Positions 1 to 5,839 of a stretch of DNA of 6,605 bases are shown piece after piece; within the stretch, counting starts at the first letter, position 1; each line of letters opens with the position of its first letter. Source of the DNA: JAVBNJ01 sp031551625 (GTDB lineage: Bacteria > Bacteroidota > Bacteroidia > Bacteroidales > UBA932). The stretch covers positions 1-6,605 of the forward strand of contig JAVBNJ010000127.1 of assembly GCA_031551625.1 (NCBI GenBank), given 5' to 3'. The notes under the pieces are model-generated. The model did not search any database. It was not told the DNA's origin and saw only the letters and a list, made by a program, of their open reading frames with translations. Position numbers and translations under genes: made by a program.

Positions 1-1
1 T

Positions 2-565
2 TGCTACAGCGCGTATACTTCCAATGTAACAGGGGTAATTGTGGATATACCCAATGTACCTACATTAACAGCTACGACCACTTGTGCAGGAACGGCTGTT
101 ACTTTTACCTCTTCTTCTGTGAGTGGAGCAACGGGCTACCAGTGGGCCGGAGCGGGCGTAACTGCCGGTTCGGGTACCGCCCGGACAAAAGCTTCGAATG
201 CCACGACGGCCGGAAATTATGTAGCACAAGTACGTTCGTACATTACAGCAAGCGGCATCAGTTGTTTCAGCGCGTACACTTCCAATGTAACGGGTGTGAT
301 TGTGGCAACGCCTGCGGTGCCAACCCTTACACAGGATGGCCCCGAATGTGTTGGTACCGCTATTACGTTTACCACTTCTTCTGTGAGCGGGGCAACGGGG
401 TACCAATGGACAGGGGCAGGCGTAACAGCAAGTTCAGGTACCGCGCGAACAAAAGCGTCGAAAGCTACAACTGCCGGGAGTTATATAGCACAGGTGCGTG
501 CGTACAGGACGGCAAGCGGTATTACCTGCTACAGCGCCTATACGTCTAACTTGGCCGGTGTGATT
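2..565 (+). repeat. Tandem coding repeat, ~261-264 bp units (Ig-like modules)
   Basis: The anchor codons for C-[YF]-S-A-Y-T-S-N begin at 2, 263 and 527, which gives unit lengths of 261 and 264 bp. The third unit stops after about 13 codons and runs into the non-repetitive C-terminal domain. The array continues off the left edge, so the copy number is unknown. The two full units are nearly identical in protein through the YQW-GAGVT and SGTARTKAS segments but differ at many third codon positions. Confidence 0.85.
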
Positions 566-922
566 AATAATGGCGGGGCCAGGGACAAAGCGCCTAATTC
601 GTGCGGATGCGCAACAGGGCTGACAAAGGTTGGTGGAGTTAATGGCTATAGCGCTTATTGTAGAGATTTAGCTGCAGATGGGGCACAGAACACCGCTTTA
701 GGTGTAGAAGTAACAAATAAGGGAGTTGTTGGGCAATCTGGAGCTTCTTGCCCGAGTGGTTGGAGGCTTCCAACCACTGATGAAGCTTATTGGCTATGTA
801 CGAACCTCTGGAATGATGACAAATCAGTAATCTATGATTCGTTAAAACAAGAATGCGAATGTAATCCATGGGGAGTTTATTGGAATAGGCAGGGAGAAGC
901 TTCACTAATATGCATAAGATAA
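2..922 (+). CDS. C-terminal part of a repetitive Ig-like surface or secreted protein with a FISUMP-like end (5' end outside window)
   Basis: The reading frame is open at the left edge, so only the last 306 residues are visible; the GTG at 41 lies inside a repeat and is not a real start. Residues 1 to about 187 hold two complete units of 87 and 88 residues and the beginning of a third. Each unit carries a Cys near its start (T-C-A-G-T or E-C-V-G-T), the conserved YQW, and a second Cys (GISC or GITC), which is the Cys-Trp-Cys pattern of an Ig-like fold. The units are rich in Thr, Ser, Ala and Gly. After a short linker the last ~110 residues have several Cys, the stretch CPSGWRLPT, and a final LICIR. 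These resemble the CPxGWxLP core and VRC(I/V)R end of Fibrobacter major-paralogous (FISUMP) domains, but the domain looks short. A role in adhesion or on the cell surface is inferred from the architecture; no T9SS sorting domain is seen at the C-terminus. The signal peptide and total size cannot be judged. Confidence 0.8.
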   Translation, partial: CYSAYTSNVTGVIVDIPNVPTLTATTTCAGTAVTFTSSSVSGATGYQWAGAGVTAGSGTARTKASNATTAGNYVAQVRSYITASGISCFSAYTSNVTGVIVATPAVPTLTQDGPECVGTAITFTTSSVSGATGYQWTGAGVTASSGTARTKASKATTAGSYIAQVRAYRTASGITCYSAYTSNLAGVINNGGARDKAPNSCGCATGLTKVGGVNGYSAYCRDLAADGAQNTALGVEVTNKGVVGQSGASCPSGWRLPTTDEAYWLCTNLWNDDKSVIYDSLKQECECNPWGVYWNRQGEASLICIR

Positions 923-941
923 TATAGATTCAGGATTTCGC

Positions 942-981
942 GAAATACCCCCAACTGTATCAGATACAGTTGGGGCATTTC
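942..981. terminator. Strong palindromic hairpin, probable bidirectional terminator
   Basis: CCCCAACTGTATC (949-961) and GATACAGTTGGGG (963-975) are exact reverse complements around one base; as RNA this gives a stem of about 12 bp with a small loop. An outer GAAAT/ATTTC pair (942-946 with 977-981) extends it across a small internal loop. It starts 20 bp after the stop of the Ig-repeat gene and precedes the next promoter. The T-tract is short (ATTT), so termination is likely but not certain. A second small palindrome, ATTTCGCGAAAT, lies at 935-946 and overlaps the outer stem. Confidence 0.65.
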
Positions 982-1021
982 CGTTCGCCAGATAATAGCA
1001 AAGAGAACTCCTCGCAAAGCC

Positions 1022-1052
1022 TTTCATAAAAACAAATTTCTTTGTATCTTTG
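1022..1052 (+). promoter_or_regulatory. Bacteroidetes-type promoter for the DoxX-like gene
   Basis: TATCTTTG at 1045-1052 matches the -7 box TAnnTTTG used by the Bacteroidetes primary sigma factor. TTTC at 1022-1025 lies 19 bp upstream and matches three of four bases of the -33 TTTG element. Transcription would start near 1058, giving a leader of about 40 nt before the ATG at 1098. Confidence 0.65.
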
Positions 1053-1097
1053 CCCTGCCTTAAAATATAAGAAGTACAAATACTACTAGGAATAGTT

Positions 1098-2375
1098 ATG
1101 AAAACATTACGTATCATTTGCCGGGTTGCCATCGGCTTGTTGTTTATCTTTTCGGGCTACGTGAAAGCCATTGACCCGATGGGGTCGCACATTATTTTCG
1201 GGGAATATTTTAAAGCATTCCACCTGACGGCTATCATGCCGGTGTTCCTGCCATTAGTGGTGGTGGGCGCGCCTATTGCCGAACTGCTTATCGGTTTTTG
1301 CGCCTTGATGGGCGTGCGGATGAAGGAAACAGCGTGGGCAGCCGTGCTGTTCATGGTTTTTTTTACGATACTTACGTTTATACTGGCCGTGTTCAATCCG
1401 GTAACCGATTGCGGTTGCTTTGGGAATGCTATTAAATTGACAAACTGGGAAACATTTTTTAAGAACCTTGTCATACTTCCGTTTGTGGGTGTGCTATTCT
1501 GGCAGCGCAAGAACTACAAGTCGTTTGCTTCGTGCCGCGCAGAATGGATTACGGCTGCCTGCCTGCTGTTATTTTCAGGCGGATTGATGTGGTACTCGTA
1601 CCGCCACCTGCCGTTGATTGATTTCATGGCCTACAAGGTGGGTAATAACATCAAGGAGTTGATGACGTATCCCGAAAATGCCGAAACCGATGTGTACGAA
1701 ACAAAATTGTACTACGAGAAGGACGGGAAGACACAGGAATTCGGCATGAGCAACCTCCCCGACTCGACATGGAAGTTTGTGGATTCAAAATCGATATTGG
1801 TAAAGAAAGGCTATGAACCGCCTATCCACGATTTCACCATTATTACTGCGGATGGCCGGAACATTGCCGATTCGGTGCTCAGCCTGCCGGGTTATGTATT
1901 CCTGCTGGCGATACCGCATACCGAAACCGCATCTACCAAACAAATGGCTAAAGTAAATGCGTTGGCCGATTATTGCATGACGCAGGATAACCTGCATTTC
2001 TTTGCGCTTACCGGCTCGGGCGACGAACAGAAAGCAGAGTTTGCCGCTACAACCGGCGCTATGTACCCATTCTACAGCACCGACGAGAAGCCGTTGATGA
2101 GCATGGTGCGCTCGAGCCCCGGTTTGCTGGTAATGAACAACGCCACGGTACTGGCCAAGTGGAGCCGCTTCGATATTCCGACGCCCGAAGAAGTGGAAAA
2201 GGAAATTGTACAGCAGCAGAATGAAAAAATAATTATCGACCACCAGATTTACGAACGGATGATTACAGAAATACTTGCTGTAATTACGTTTGCAGCGATG
2301 ATAGTGTGGGGCGTTATTTTCCGCCGGCTGTATAAAAAGCGGTTGCAAAAACAAATTGCAGCGAGCAAGTTATAA
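1098..2375 (+). CDS. DoxX/BT_3928-type membrane protein with C-terminal extracytoplasmic domain
   Basis: The 425-residue protein begins with a DoxX/MauE-like membrane domain: hydrophobic segments near residues 5-24, 46-72, 78-100, 121-136 and 150-167. DxxSGYxKAIDPxG-like text (SGYVKAIDPMG, 19-29) and DCGCFG (104-109, Cys105 and Cys107) are characteristic of the Bacteroidetes DoxX proteins related to B. thetaiotaomicron BT_3928. Residues ~170-385 are soluble; the part around 260-365 (PGYVFLLAIP... SSPGLLVMNNATVLAKW) reads like a thioredoxin fold without a CxxC pair. A last helix (~389-408) is followed by a basic tail (RRLYKKRLQKQ), suggesting a cytoplasmic C-terminus. The biochemical role is unknown; the family is often guessed to act in redox or quinone-linked membrane processes. 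The start at 1098 fits the promoter and the positively charged N-terminus. murB follows after 64 bp and could be co-transcribed. Confidence 0.8.
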   Translation: MKTLRIICRVAIGLLFIFSGYVKAIDPMGSHIIFGEYFKAFHLTAIMPVFLPLVVVGAPIAELLIGFCALMGVRMKETAWAAVLFMVFFTILTFILAVFNPVTDCGCFGNAIKLTNWETFFKNLVILPFVGVLFWQRKNYKSFASCRAEWITAACLLLFSGGLMWYSYRHLPLIDFMAYKVGNNIKELMTYPENAETDVYETKLYYEKDGKTQEFGMSNLPDSTWKFVDSKSILVKKGYEPPIHDFTIITADGRNIADSVLSLPGYVFLLAIPHTETASTKQMAKVNALADYCMTQDNLHFFALTGSGDEQKAEFAATTGAMYPFYSTDEKPLMSMVRSSPGLLVMNNATVLAKWSRFDIPTPEEVEKEIVQQQNEKIIIDHQIYERMITEILAVITFAAMIVWGVIFRRLYKKRLQKQIAASKL

Positions 2376-2385
2376 ATGGAGAGTG

Positions 2386-2432
2386 GAGAATTGAAAATGT
2401 TTTTAATTCTCAATCCTCCATTTTCAATTCTC
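2386..2432. repeat. Inverted repeat in the DoxX-like gene/murB spacer
   Basis: GAGAATTGAAAATG (2386-2399) and CATTTTCAATTCTC (2419-2432) are exact 14-bp reverse complements with a 19-base loop, ending 7 bp before the murB ATG. The loop itself contains an imperfect further copy (TTTTAATTCTCAATCCTCCATT, 2401-2422), so the left arm has two possible partners. No TAnnTTTG box is seen in this gap and there is no T-tract; it may be a small dispersed repeat or a leader structure affecting murB translation. Confidence 0.7.
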
Positions 2433-2439
2433 AATTTCA

Positions 2440-3459
2440 ATGACCATAGAACGCAACTATTCACTAAAGCAACTCAACACCTTCGGCTTCGATATCAAGG
2501 CCGACTACTTTGCCACTCCGGCAACAGTAGAAGAATTGTGCCGAATTTTAGCAGATGAGCGTTACCGCGCTTTGCCCCGCCTGATCATGGGCAGCGGCAG
2601 TAATCTTTTATTTTGTAGTGATTTCAAGGGGTTGGTTATTCAACCTAAAATCTTAGGTATAGAAAAAACAGCGGAAGATACGGAGTTTGTGTACCTGCGA
2701 GCCGGAGCAGGCGTGGTGTGGGACAACCTGGTGGCACATGCTGTAGCCAACGGCTGGGGCGGTATTGAGAACTTGTCGCTAATTCCCGGTCACGTGGGCG
2801 CCTCGCCGGTGCAGAACATCGGTGCATACGGTGCGGAAGCCAAAGACTCGATACATCGCGTAGAGTGTGTATTAACAGATACCTGCGAGCTAAAAATTTT
2901 CACGAACGAGGAATGCAGCTTCGGCTATCGCGACAGCGTATTCAAAAATGAGTGGCGCGGCAAAGCAGTGGTTACCCACGTTACTTACCGCTTGCGCAAA
3001 ACACCGCAACTGGATACTCATTACGGCAATGTGGAAGACGAATTGAGAAACTTTCCGGAAATTTCGTTAAACACCGTACGGCAAGCAATTGTTGCTATCC
3101 GCAGCCGCAAGTTACCCGACACCGCAGAGTTGGGCAATGCGGGAAGTTTTTTCAAAAATCCGGTGGTGCCGAAAACGCTTGCCGACGCTATTGTAGCGCA
3201 AGATCCGAAAATGACGGTGTATCCGGTGAACGACACACAGGTGAAACTTCCTGCCGGACGATTGATTGAACTGGCCGGTTGGAAAGGTAAGCGCGTAGGC
3301 TCTGTGGGCGTTCACACGCAACAAGCATTGGTTTTAGTAAGCTATGGCGGTGGCACAGGCCGTGACATTTTTCAATTGGCACAAGCCATTCAACAATCTA
3401 TCCGCGAGAAATTCGACATAGAACTGGAAATGGAAGTGAATGCAATCGGGTGTGTTTAG
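2440..3459 (+). CDS. murB: UDP-N-acetylenolpyruvoylglucosamine reductase (MurB, type I)
   Basis: MurB is a cytoplasmic FAD enzyme that uses NADPH to reduce UDP-GlcNAc-enolpyruvate to UDP-MurNAc, the second committed step of peptidoglycan precursor synthesis. The 339-residue length matches the E. coli-type (type I) enzyme of about 342. The FAD-binding stretch GSGSNLLF is at 51-58, and IPGHVGASPVQNIGAYG spans 115-131. The type I substrate-loop motif FGYRDSVFK (161-169) supplies Tyr163 and Arg164. GNAGSFFKNP (232-241) supplies the proton-donor Ser236 and Lys239/Asn240. EMEVNAIG near the end gives the catalytic Glu332. The ATG at 2440 fits the usual N-terminus (YSLKQLNTFGF, where the family has L-x-x-x-NTF). 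Nothing essential appears to be missing. It may be read through from the upstream gene, since no own promoter is obvious. Confidence 0.96.
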   Translation: MTIERNYSLKQLNTFGFDIKADYFATPATVEELCRILADERYRALPRLIMGSGSNLLFCSDFKGLVIQPKILGIEKTAEDTEFVYLRAGAGVVWDNLVAHAVANGWGGIENLSLIPGHVGASPVQNIGAYGAEAKDSIHRVECVLTDTCELKIFTNEECSFGYRDSVFKNEWRGKAVVTHVTYRLRKTPQLDTHYGNVEDELRNFPEISLNTVRQAIVAIRSRKLPDTAELGNAGSFFKNPVVPKTLADAIVAQDPKMTVYPVNDTQVKLPAGRLIELAGWKGKRVGSVGVHTQQALVLVSYGGGTGRDIFQLAQAIQQSIREKFDIELEMEVNAIGCV

Positions 3460-3463
3460 CCAC

Positions 3464-3510
3464 GGATTACACGAATTGCTTTACTATTGAAATACTATTT
3501 CGTGTAATTC
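3464..3510. repeat. Inverted repeat downstream of murB
   Basis: ATTACACGAA (3466-3475) and TTCGTGTAAT (3499-3508) are exact reverse complements, extended outward by a G-T wobble and a G-C pair, with a 23-base loop. It begins 5 bp after the murB stop. There is no T-tract, so it is a weak terminator candidate. The wording CCACGGATTACACGAAT resembles small intergenic repeats that I recall from Bacteroidetes genomes; this is memory, not a search. Confidence 0.55.
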
Positions 3511-3540
3511 AGGGCAAAAAACATAGTGGATAAAATTGCT

Positions 3541-3548
3541 TATCTTTG
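3541..3548 (+). promoter_or_regulatory. -7 box (TATCTTTG) upstream of the sulfatase maturase
   Basis: TATCTTTG is identical to the octamer in front of the DoxX-like gene and matches TAnnTTTG. No TTTG-like -33 element is present at the normal distance, where the sequence is A-rich. A start of transcription near 3554-3556 would leave an ATG at 3558 almost leaderless and an ATG at 3573 with a leader of about 18 nt. It also shows that the TTG at 3546, inside the box, is not a plausible start codon. Confidence 0.5.
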
Positions 3549-3572
3549 TTTCCTTTAATGAATTCTTTTGTT

Positions 3573-4844
3573 ATGGACACTCCGGCCCCCATATCTCCCA
3601 AACTTTTCCGTGGCAAACCGATAGTGCGCATGCACGTAATGATTAAAGCCACGGGGCCGGTGTGTAATCTCAATTGCAGTTACTGTTATTATCTAAGCAA
3701 AGAACAACTACTCTCGACCGACAGCCACTGGCGGATTTCGGACGAAACGTTGGAAAATTTTATCCGTCAATATATCGAACAGCAGAACGCTAAAGAAGTG
3801 GTGTTCTCATGGCAGGGCGGTGAGCCGACGTTGCTGGGTTTGGATTTTTTCAAGAAAGTAATTGCATTGCAAAAAAAATATGCACCGGCACACATGCGGT
3901 GCGAGAATGATTTGCAGACTAATGGTACATTGCTCAACGATGAGTGGTGCGAATTCCTGCACGAGAATAATTTTTTAGTAGGGCTGAGTATCGACGGGCC
4001 GCGCGAGCTGCACGATGCACACCGCACCTACAAAGACGGGCGCGGCTCGTTCGACAAAGTATTGAATACCGCTAAATTGTTGTGTAAACACGATGTAAAT
4101 TTTGCCACGCTCACAGTAGTAAATAACGTAAATGCCAAACACCCGTTGAAAGTATACCGGTTCCTGCGCGACGAAATCGGCAGCAAGCAAATGCAGTTTA
4201 TTCCGATTGTGGAACCGAAAGTGTTTACTACCACAGCCCCGCAGCATTGGCGGCTGAGCGATATGCCCGACGAAGATTCGTTGCGTATTGATCCGGCGCA
4301 CCCCGATTCGTTCGCCGCGCCTTGGTGTGTAGAGCCGGTAGAGTACGGCAACTTTTTGATTGAAACATTTGATGAGTGGTACAAAAACGACGTAGGCCGG
4401 ATTGTGGTACCGTTCTTCGATAGCGCCGTAGAACAATGGATCGGGAAGCCTTCGCAGTTGTGCATTTTTTCACCGATATGCGGTAAGGGATTGGCGATGG
4501 AACACAATGGCGACTTGTATGCCTGCGACCATTACGTATATCCCGAATTTAAAATCGGCAATGTGAATGAGATGAAACTGGCCGATATGGCGCTGTCGAA
4601 ACACCAGGAACATTTTGGCTATTCAAAAGATTTTACATTACCGGTAAAATGCCGCAACTGCAAATATCTGTTTGCCTGTTCGGGCGAATGTCCCAAAAAC
4701 CGCTTCCTGAAAACGAAGCAGGGCGAGCCGGGGTTGAATTATTTGTGCAAAGGGTTGTACAATTATTTTGAACATATCGACCCGTATGTGCGGGAAATTG
4801 TGCACGGCTTGGGTTACGAGGTGGCAGACGATGTGCAAACCTAA
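3573..4844 (+). CDS. Anaerobic sulfatase-maturating enzyme (radical SAM/SPASM, anSME)
   Basis: The enzyme oxidises the active-site Cys (or Ser) of sulfatases to C-alpha-formylglycine in the cytoplasm, without oxygen, using S-adenosylmethionine. From the ATG at 3573 it has 423 residues, normal for the family. The radical SAM cluster motif CNLNCSYC gives Cys31, Cys35 and Cys38, and GGEPT lies at 82-86. The SPASM part carries all eight expected ligands: Cys297, Cys303, Cys318, Cys360, Cys363, Cys369, Cys373 and Cys392. The spacing equals that of characterised anSMEs, and Asp319 follows Cys318 (CDH) as the catalytic base. Other family text includes QTNGTLLNDEWCEF (115-128), SIDGP (139-143), and ECPKNRF (372-378) with GEPGLNYLCKG (384-394). 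The ATG at 3558 (MNSFVMDTP) is a possible alternative start. A Cys-type sulfatase, its natural substrate class, is encoded 1 kb downstream. Confidence 0.95.
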   Translation: MDTPAPISPKLFRGKPIVRMHVMIKATGPVCNLNCSYCYYLSKEQLLSTDSHWRISDETLENFIRQYIEQQNAKEVVFSWQGGEPTLLGLDFFKKVIALQKKYAPAHMRCENDLQTNGTLLNDEWCEFLHENNFLVGLSIDGPRELHDAHRTYKDGRGSFDKVLNTAKLLCKHDVNFATLTVVNNVNAKHPLKVYRFLRDEIGSKQMQFIPIVEPKVFTTTAPQHWRLSDMPDEDSLRIDPAHPDSFAAPWCVEPVEYGNFLIETFDEWYKNDVGRIVVPFFDSAVEQWIGKPSQLCIFSPICGKGLAMEHNGDLYACDHYVYPEFKIGNVNEMKLADMALSKHQEHFGYSKDFTLPVKCRNCKYLFACSGECPKNRFLKTKQGEPGLNYLCKGLYNYFEHIDPYVREIVHGLGYEVADDVQT

Positions 4845-4950
4845 CAGGTTTTGTATTTTCTCTATTAGGTTTTGATGATATTTGAAAGAGACCTAATTTT
4901 GGTAAATTTATAGAGACCTAACAGGTAGGGATGCCAAACCTGTCAGGTCT
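4839..4950. repeat. Cluster of ACCTAACAGGT direct and inverted repeats, including a 13-bp hairpin
   Basis: ACCTAACAGGT occurs identically at 4839-4849 (overlapping the maturase stop codon) and at 4916-4926. A shorter AGAGACCTAA is shared by 4887-4896 and 4912-4921, and TTAGGT at 4865-4870 is the inverse of ACCTAA. AGACCTAACAGGT (4914-4926) pairs with ACCTGTCAGGTCT (4938-4950) with one mismatch across an 11-base loop. The hairpin would lie in the leader of the trigger-factor-like gene if the promoter at 4871-4901 is used, ending 16 nt before its ATG. It could be a terminator remnant, a dispersed palindromic repeat, or a leader control element; no T-tract follows. Confidence 0.7.
4871..4901 (+). 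promoter_or_regulatory. Bacteroidetes-type promoter for the trigger-factor-like gene
   Basis: TTTG at 4871-4874 and TAATTTTG at 4894-4901 are separated by exactly 19 bp. Both boxes match the consensus TTTG-N19-TAnnTTTG completely. Transcription would begin near 4907, just before the hairpin at 4914-4950, and give a leader of about 60 nt to the ATG at 4967. This makes independent expression from the maturase likely. Confidence 0.65.
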
Positions 4951-4966
4951 AATTAAAACTTTAGTT

Positions 4967-5713
4967 ATGCAAGTTGATCTAAAAAATAATCACGACGAAA
5001 TAACCATGCATATTGTTGCAGCATGGGACGAAGTGGAGGCTGACTATAAGGAATTGTGGAAGCATTACTCCCGCATTCCGGTCAAAGGATTTCGTGCAGG
5101 CGCTGTACCTGCCAAGGTTATTGAAACCATGTTCAAAAGCGAGATGCAGAACGAGCTGGCCAACCGGTGCGCACCGCGCATTTGCCGCAAGGCCCTGCTC
5201 GAACAGAAGTTGGAAAACGGAACTCCTATTACAGTGAACGATGTGGAGCTGATACCCAATGCCCAATTTACATTTACGGCTACATTCCTGCGCATGCCCG
5301 AATTCGAGTTGCCGGACTATACCCACCTGCAATTAACAGCTTCTTCTACCGAAGACCGGCTTACGGAAATTTCAGAAAAACTTTTGGCAAGCACCGTGAT
5401 GCATTTACCTAATAAATTAGTAGAAGAAGAATTATCCTTTTCGGAAGGCGATGGCGCCACTCCTGACGATGTCCGGAAAACAGCCGAAGACCGGATAAAA
5501 CTGCTGCTGATTCTAAAACGTATTGCCCAAAAAGACGGCATTGAGGTAGACGATAAAGATATTGAGGAGCGTATCCGGCGTATAGCACACGAAAACAATA
5601 GTACGCCTGACAATATACGCAACTACCTGCTCACAAATGGCAGCCTTTCGCGTTTAGGCGATTTTTTATTGGCTGAACAGGTTTTAAGTTACATCGCGGA
5701 GCTTAACAATTAA
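4967..5713 (+). CDS. Truncated trigger factor-like protein without PPIase domain
   Basis: Trigger factor binds the ribosome exit site and shields nascent chains. Residues 1 to about 125 match its N-terminal ribosome-binding domain: an MQVDLKNN start, the ribosome-docking loop GFRAGAVPAKVIE (41-53, where E. coli has GFRKGKVP), and PEFELPDY (111-118) closing the domain. From ~133 the chain continues directly with C-terminal-domain text: KLLASTVMHLPNKLVEEEL (138-156), then the helical DRIKLLLILKRIAQKDGIEVDDKDIEERI (175-203) and the end LLAEQVLSYIAELN. The FKBP-like PPIase domain and much of one C-terminal arm are absent, so it has 248 residues against about 430-450 for the normal protein. No frameshift or stop explains this; the frame is clean. 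The ATG at 4967 is preferred because it matches the family N-terminus; the ATG at 4931 lies in a hairpin loop and would add 12 unrelated residues. It may be a paralogue with a special client rather than the housekeeping copy. Confidence 0.78.
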   Translation: MQVDLKNNHDEITMHIVAAWDEVEADYKELWKHYSRIPVKGFRAGAVPAKVIETMFKSEMQNELANRCAPRICRKALLEQKLENGTPITVNDVELIPNAQFTFTATFLRMPEFELPDYTHLQLTASSTEDRLTEISEKLLASTVMHLPNKLVEEELSFSEGDGATPDDVRKTAEDRIKLLLILKRIAQKDGIEVDDKDIEERIRRIAHENNSTPDNIRNYLLTNGSLSRLGDFLLAEQVLSYIAELNN

Positions 5714-5736
5714 TTAACAACTTAACAATTAATTAA
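5702..5736 (+). repeat. 16-bp direct repeat at the end of the trigger-factor-like gene
   Basis: CTTAACAATTAATTAA occurs at 5702-5717 and again at 5721-5736, a 19-bp period. The first copy contains the last codons and the TAA stop of the gene, so one extra copy follows the stop. Each copy includes TTAATTAA, a short palindrome. It looks like a recent tandem duplication or a binding-site pair just upstream of the sulfatase promoter. Confidence 0.75.
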
Positions 5737-5767
5737 TTTTGCAGATTCAAAAACTTTCGTACCTTTG
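5737..5767 (+). promoter_or_regulatory. Bacteroidetes-type promoter for the sulfatase
   Basis: TACCTTTG at 5760-5767 matches TAnnTTTG, and TTTTG at 5737-5741 offers a -33 element at 18-19 bp. Transcription would begin near 5773 and leave a leader of about 67 nt before the ATG at 5840. A second TAnnTTTG (TAATTTTG, 5734-5741) lacks a good upstream partner. Confidence 0.6.
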
Positions 5768-5839
5768 TTTTACTCTAAGACAATAGCAAGTTCTTTGGTG
5801 TTGTTAAGTATTCACAATAATCTTATAAATAAGTTGATT

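Noticed and set aside
65..406. Open frames on the minus strand and in the other + frame across the Ig repeats
   Set aside because: They mirror the repeat structure of the real frame, have Arg/Cys-rich low-quality translations, and no family resemblance.
2..565. CRISPR-like or mobile-element interpretation of the repeats
   Set aside because: The repeats are long, in frame and coding, with no spacers and no terminal inverted repeats.
905..1132. 75-codon minus-strand frame across the gap before the DoxX-like gene
   Set aside because: It runs through the hairpin at 942-981, the promoter and the start of the next gene, and resembles no known protein.
2376..2558. 60-codon + frame overlapping the start of murB
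   Set aside because: Its first part is translated from the inverted repeat and the rest is murB in another frame.
3546..3572. TTG at 3546 as start of the sulfatase maturase
   Set aside because: The TTG lies inside the TATCTTTG promoter box, so it would be upstream of the transcription start; ATG at 3573 (or 3558) is preferred.
4931..4966. ATG at 4931 as start of the trigger-factor-like protein
   Set aside because: It sits in the loop of the hairpin, and the 12 added residues do not match the family; the start at 4967 gives the usual MQV N-terminus.
5317..5622. 101-codon minus-strand frame inside the trigger-factor-like gene
   Set aside because: Ser-rich shadow of the coding strand with no promoter or family match.
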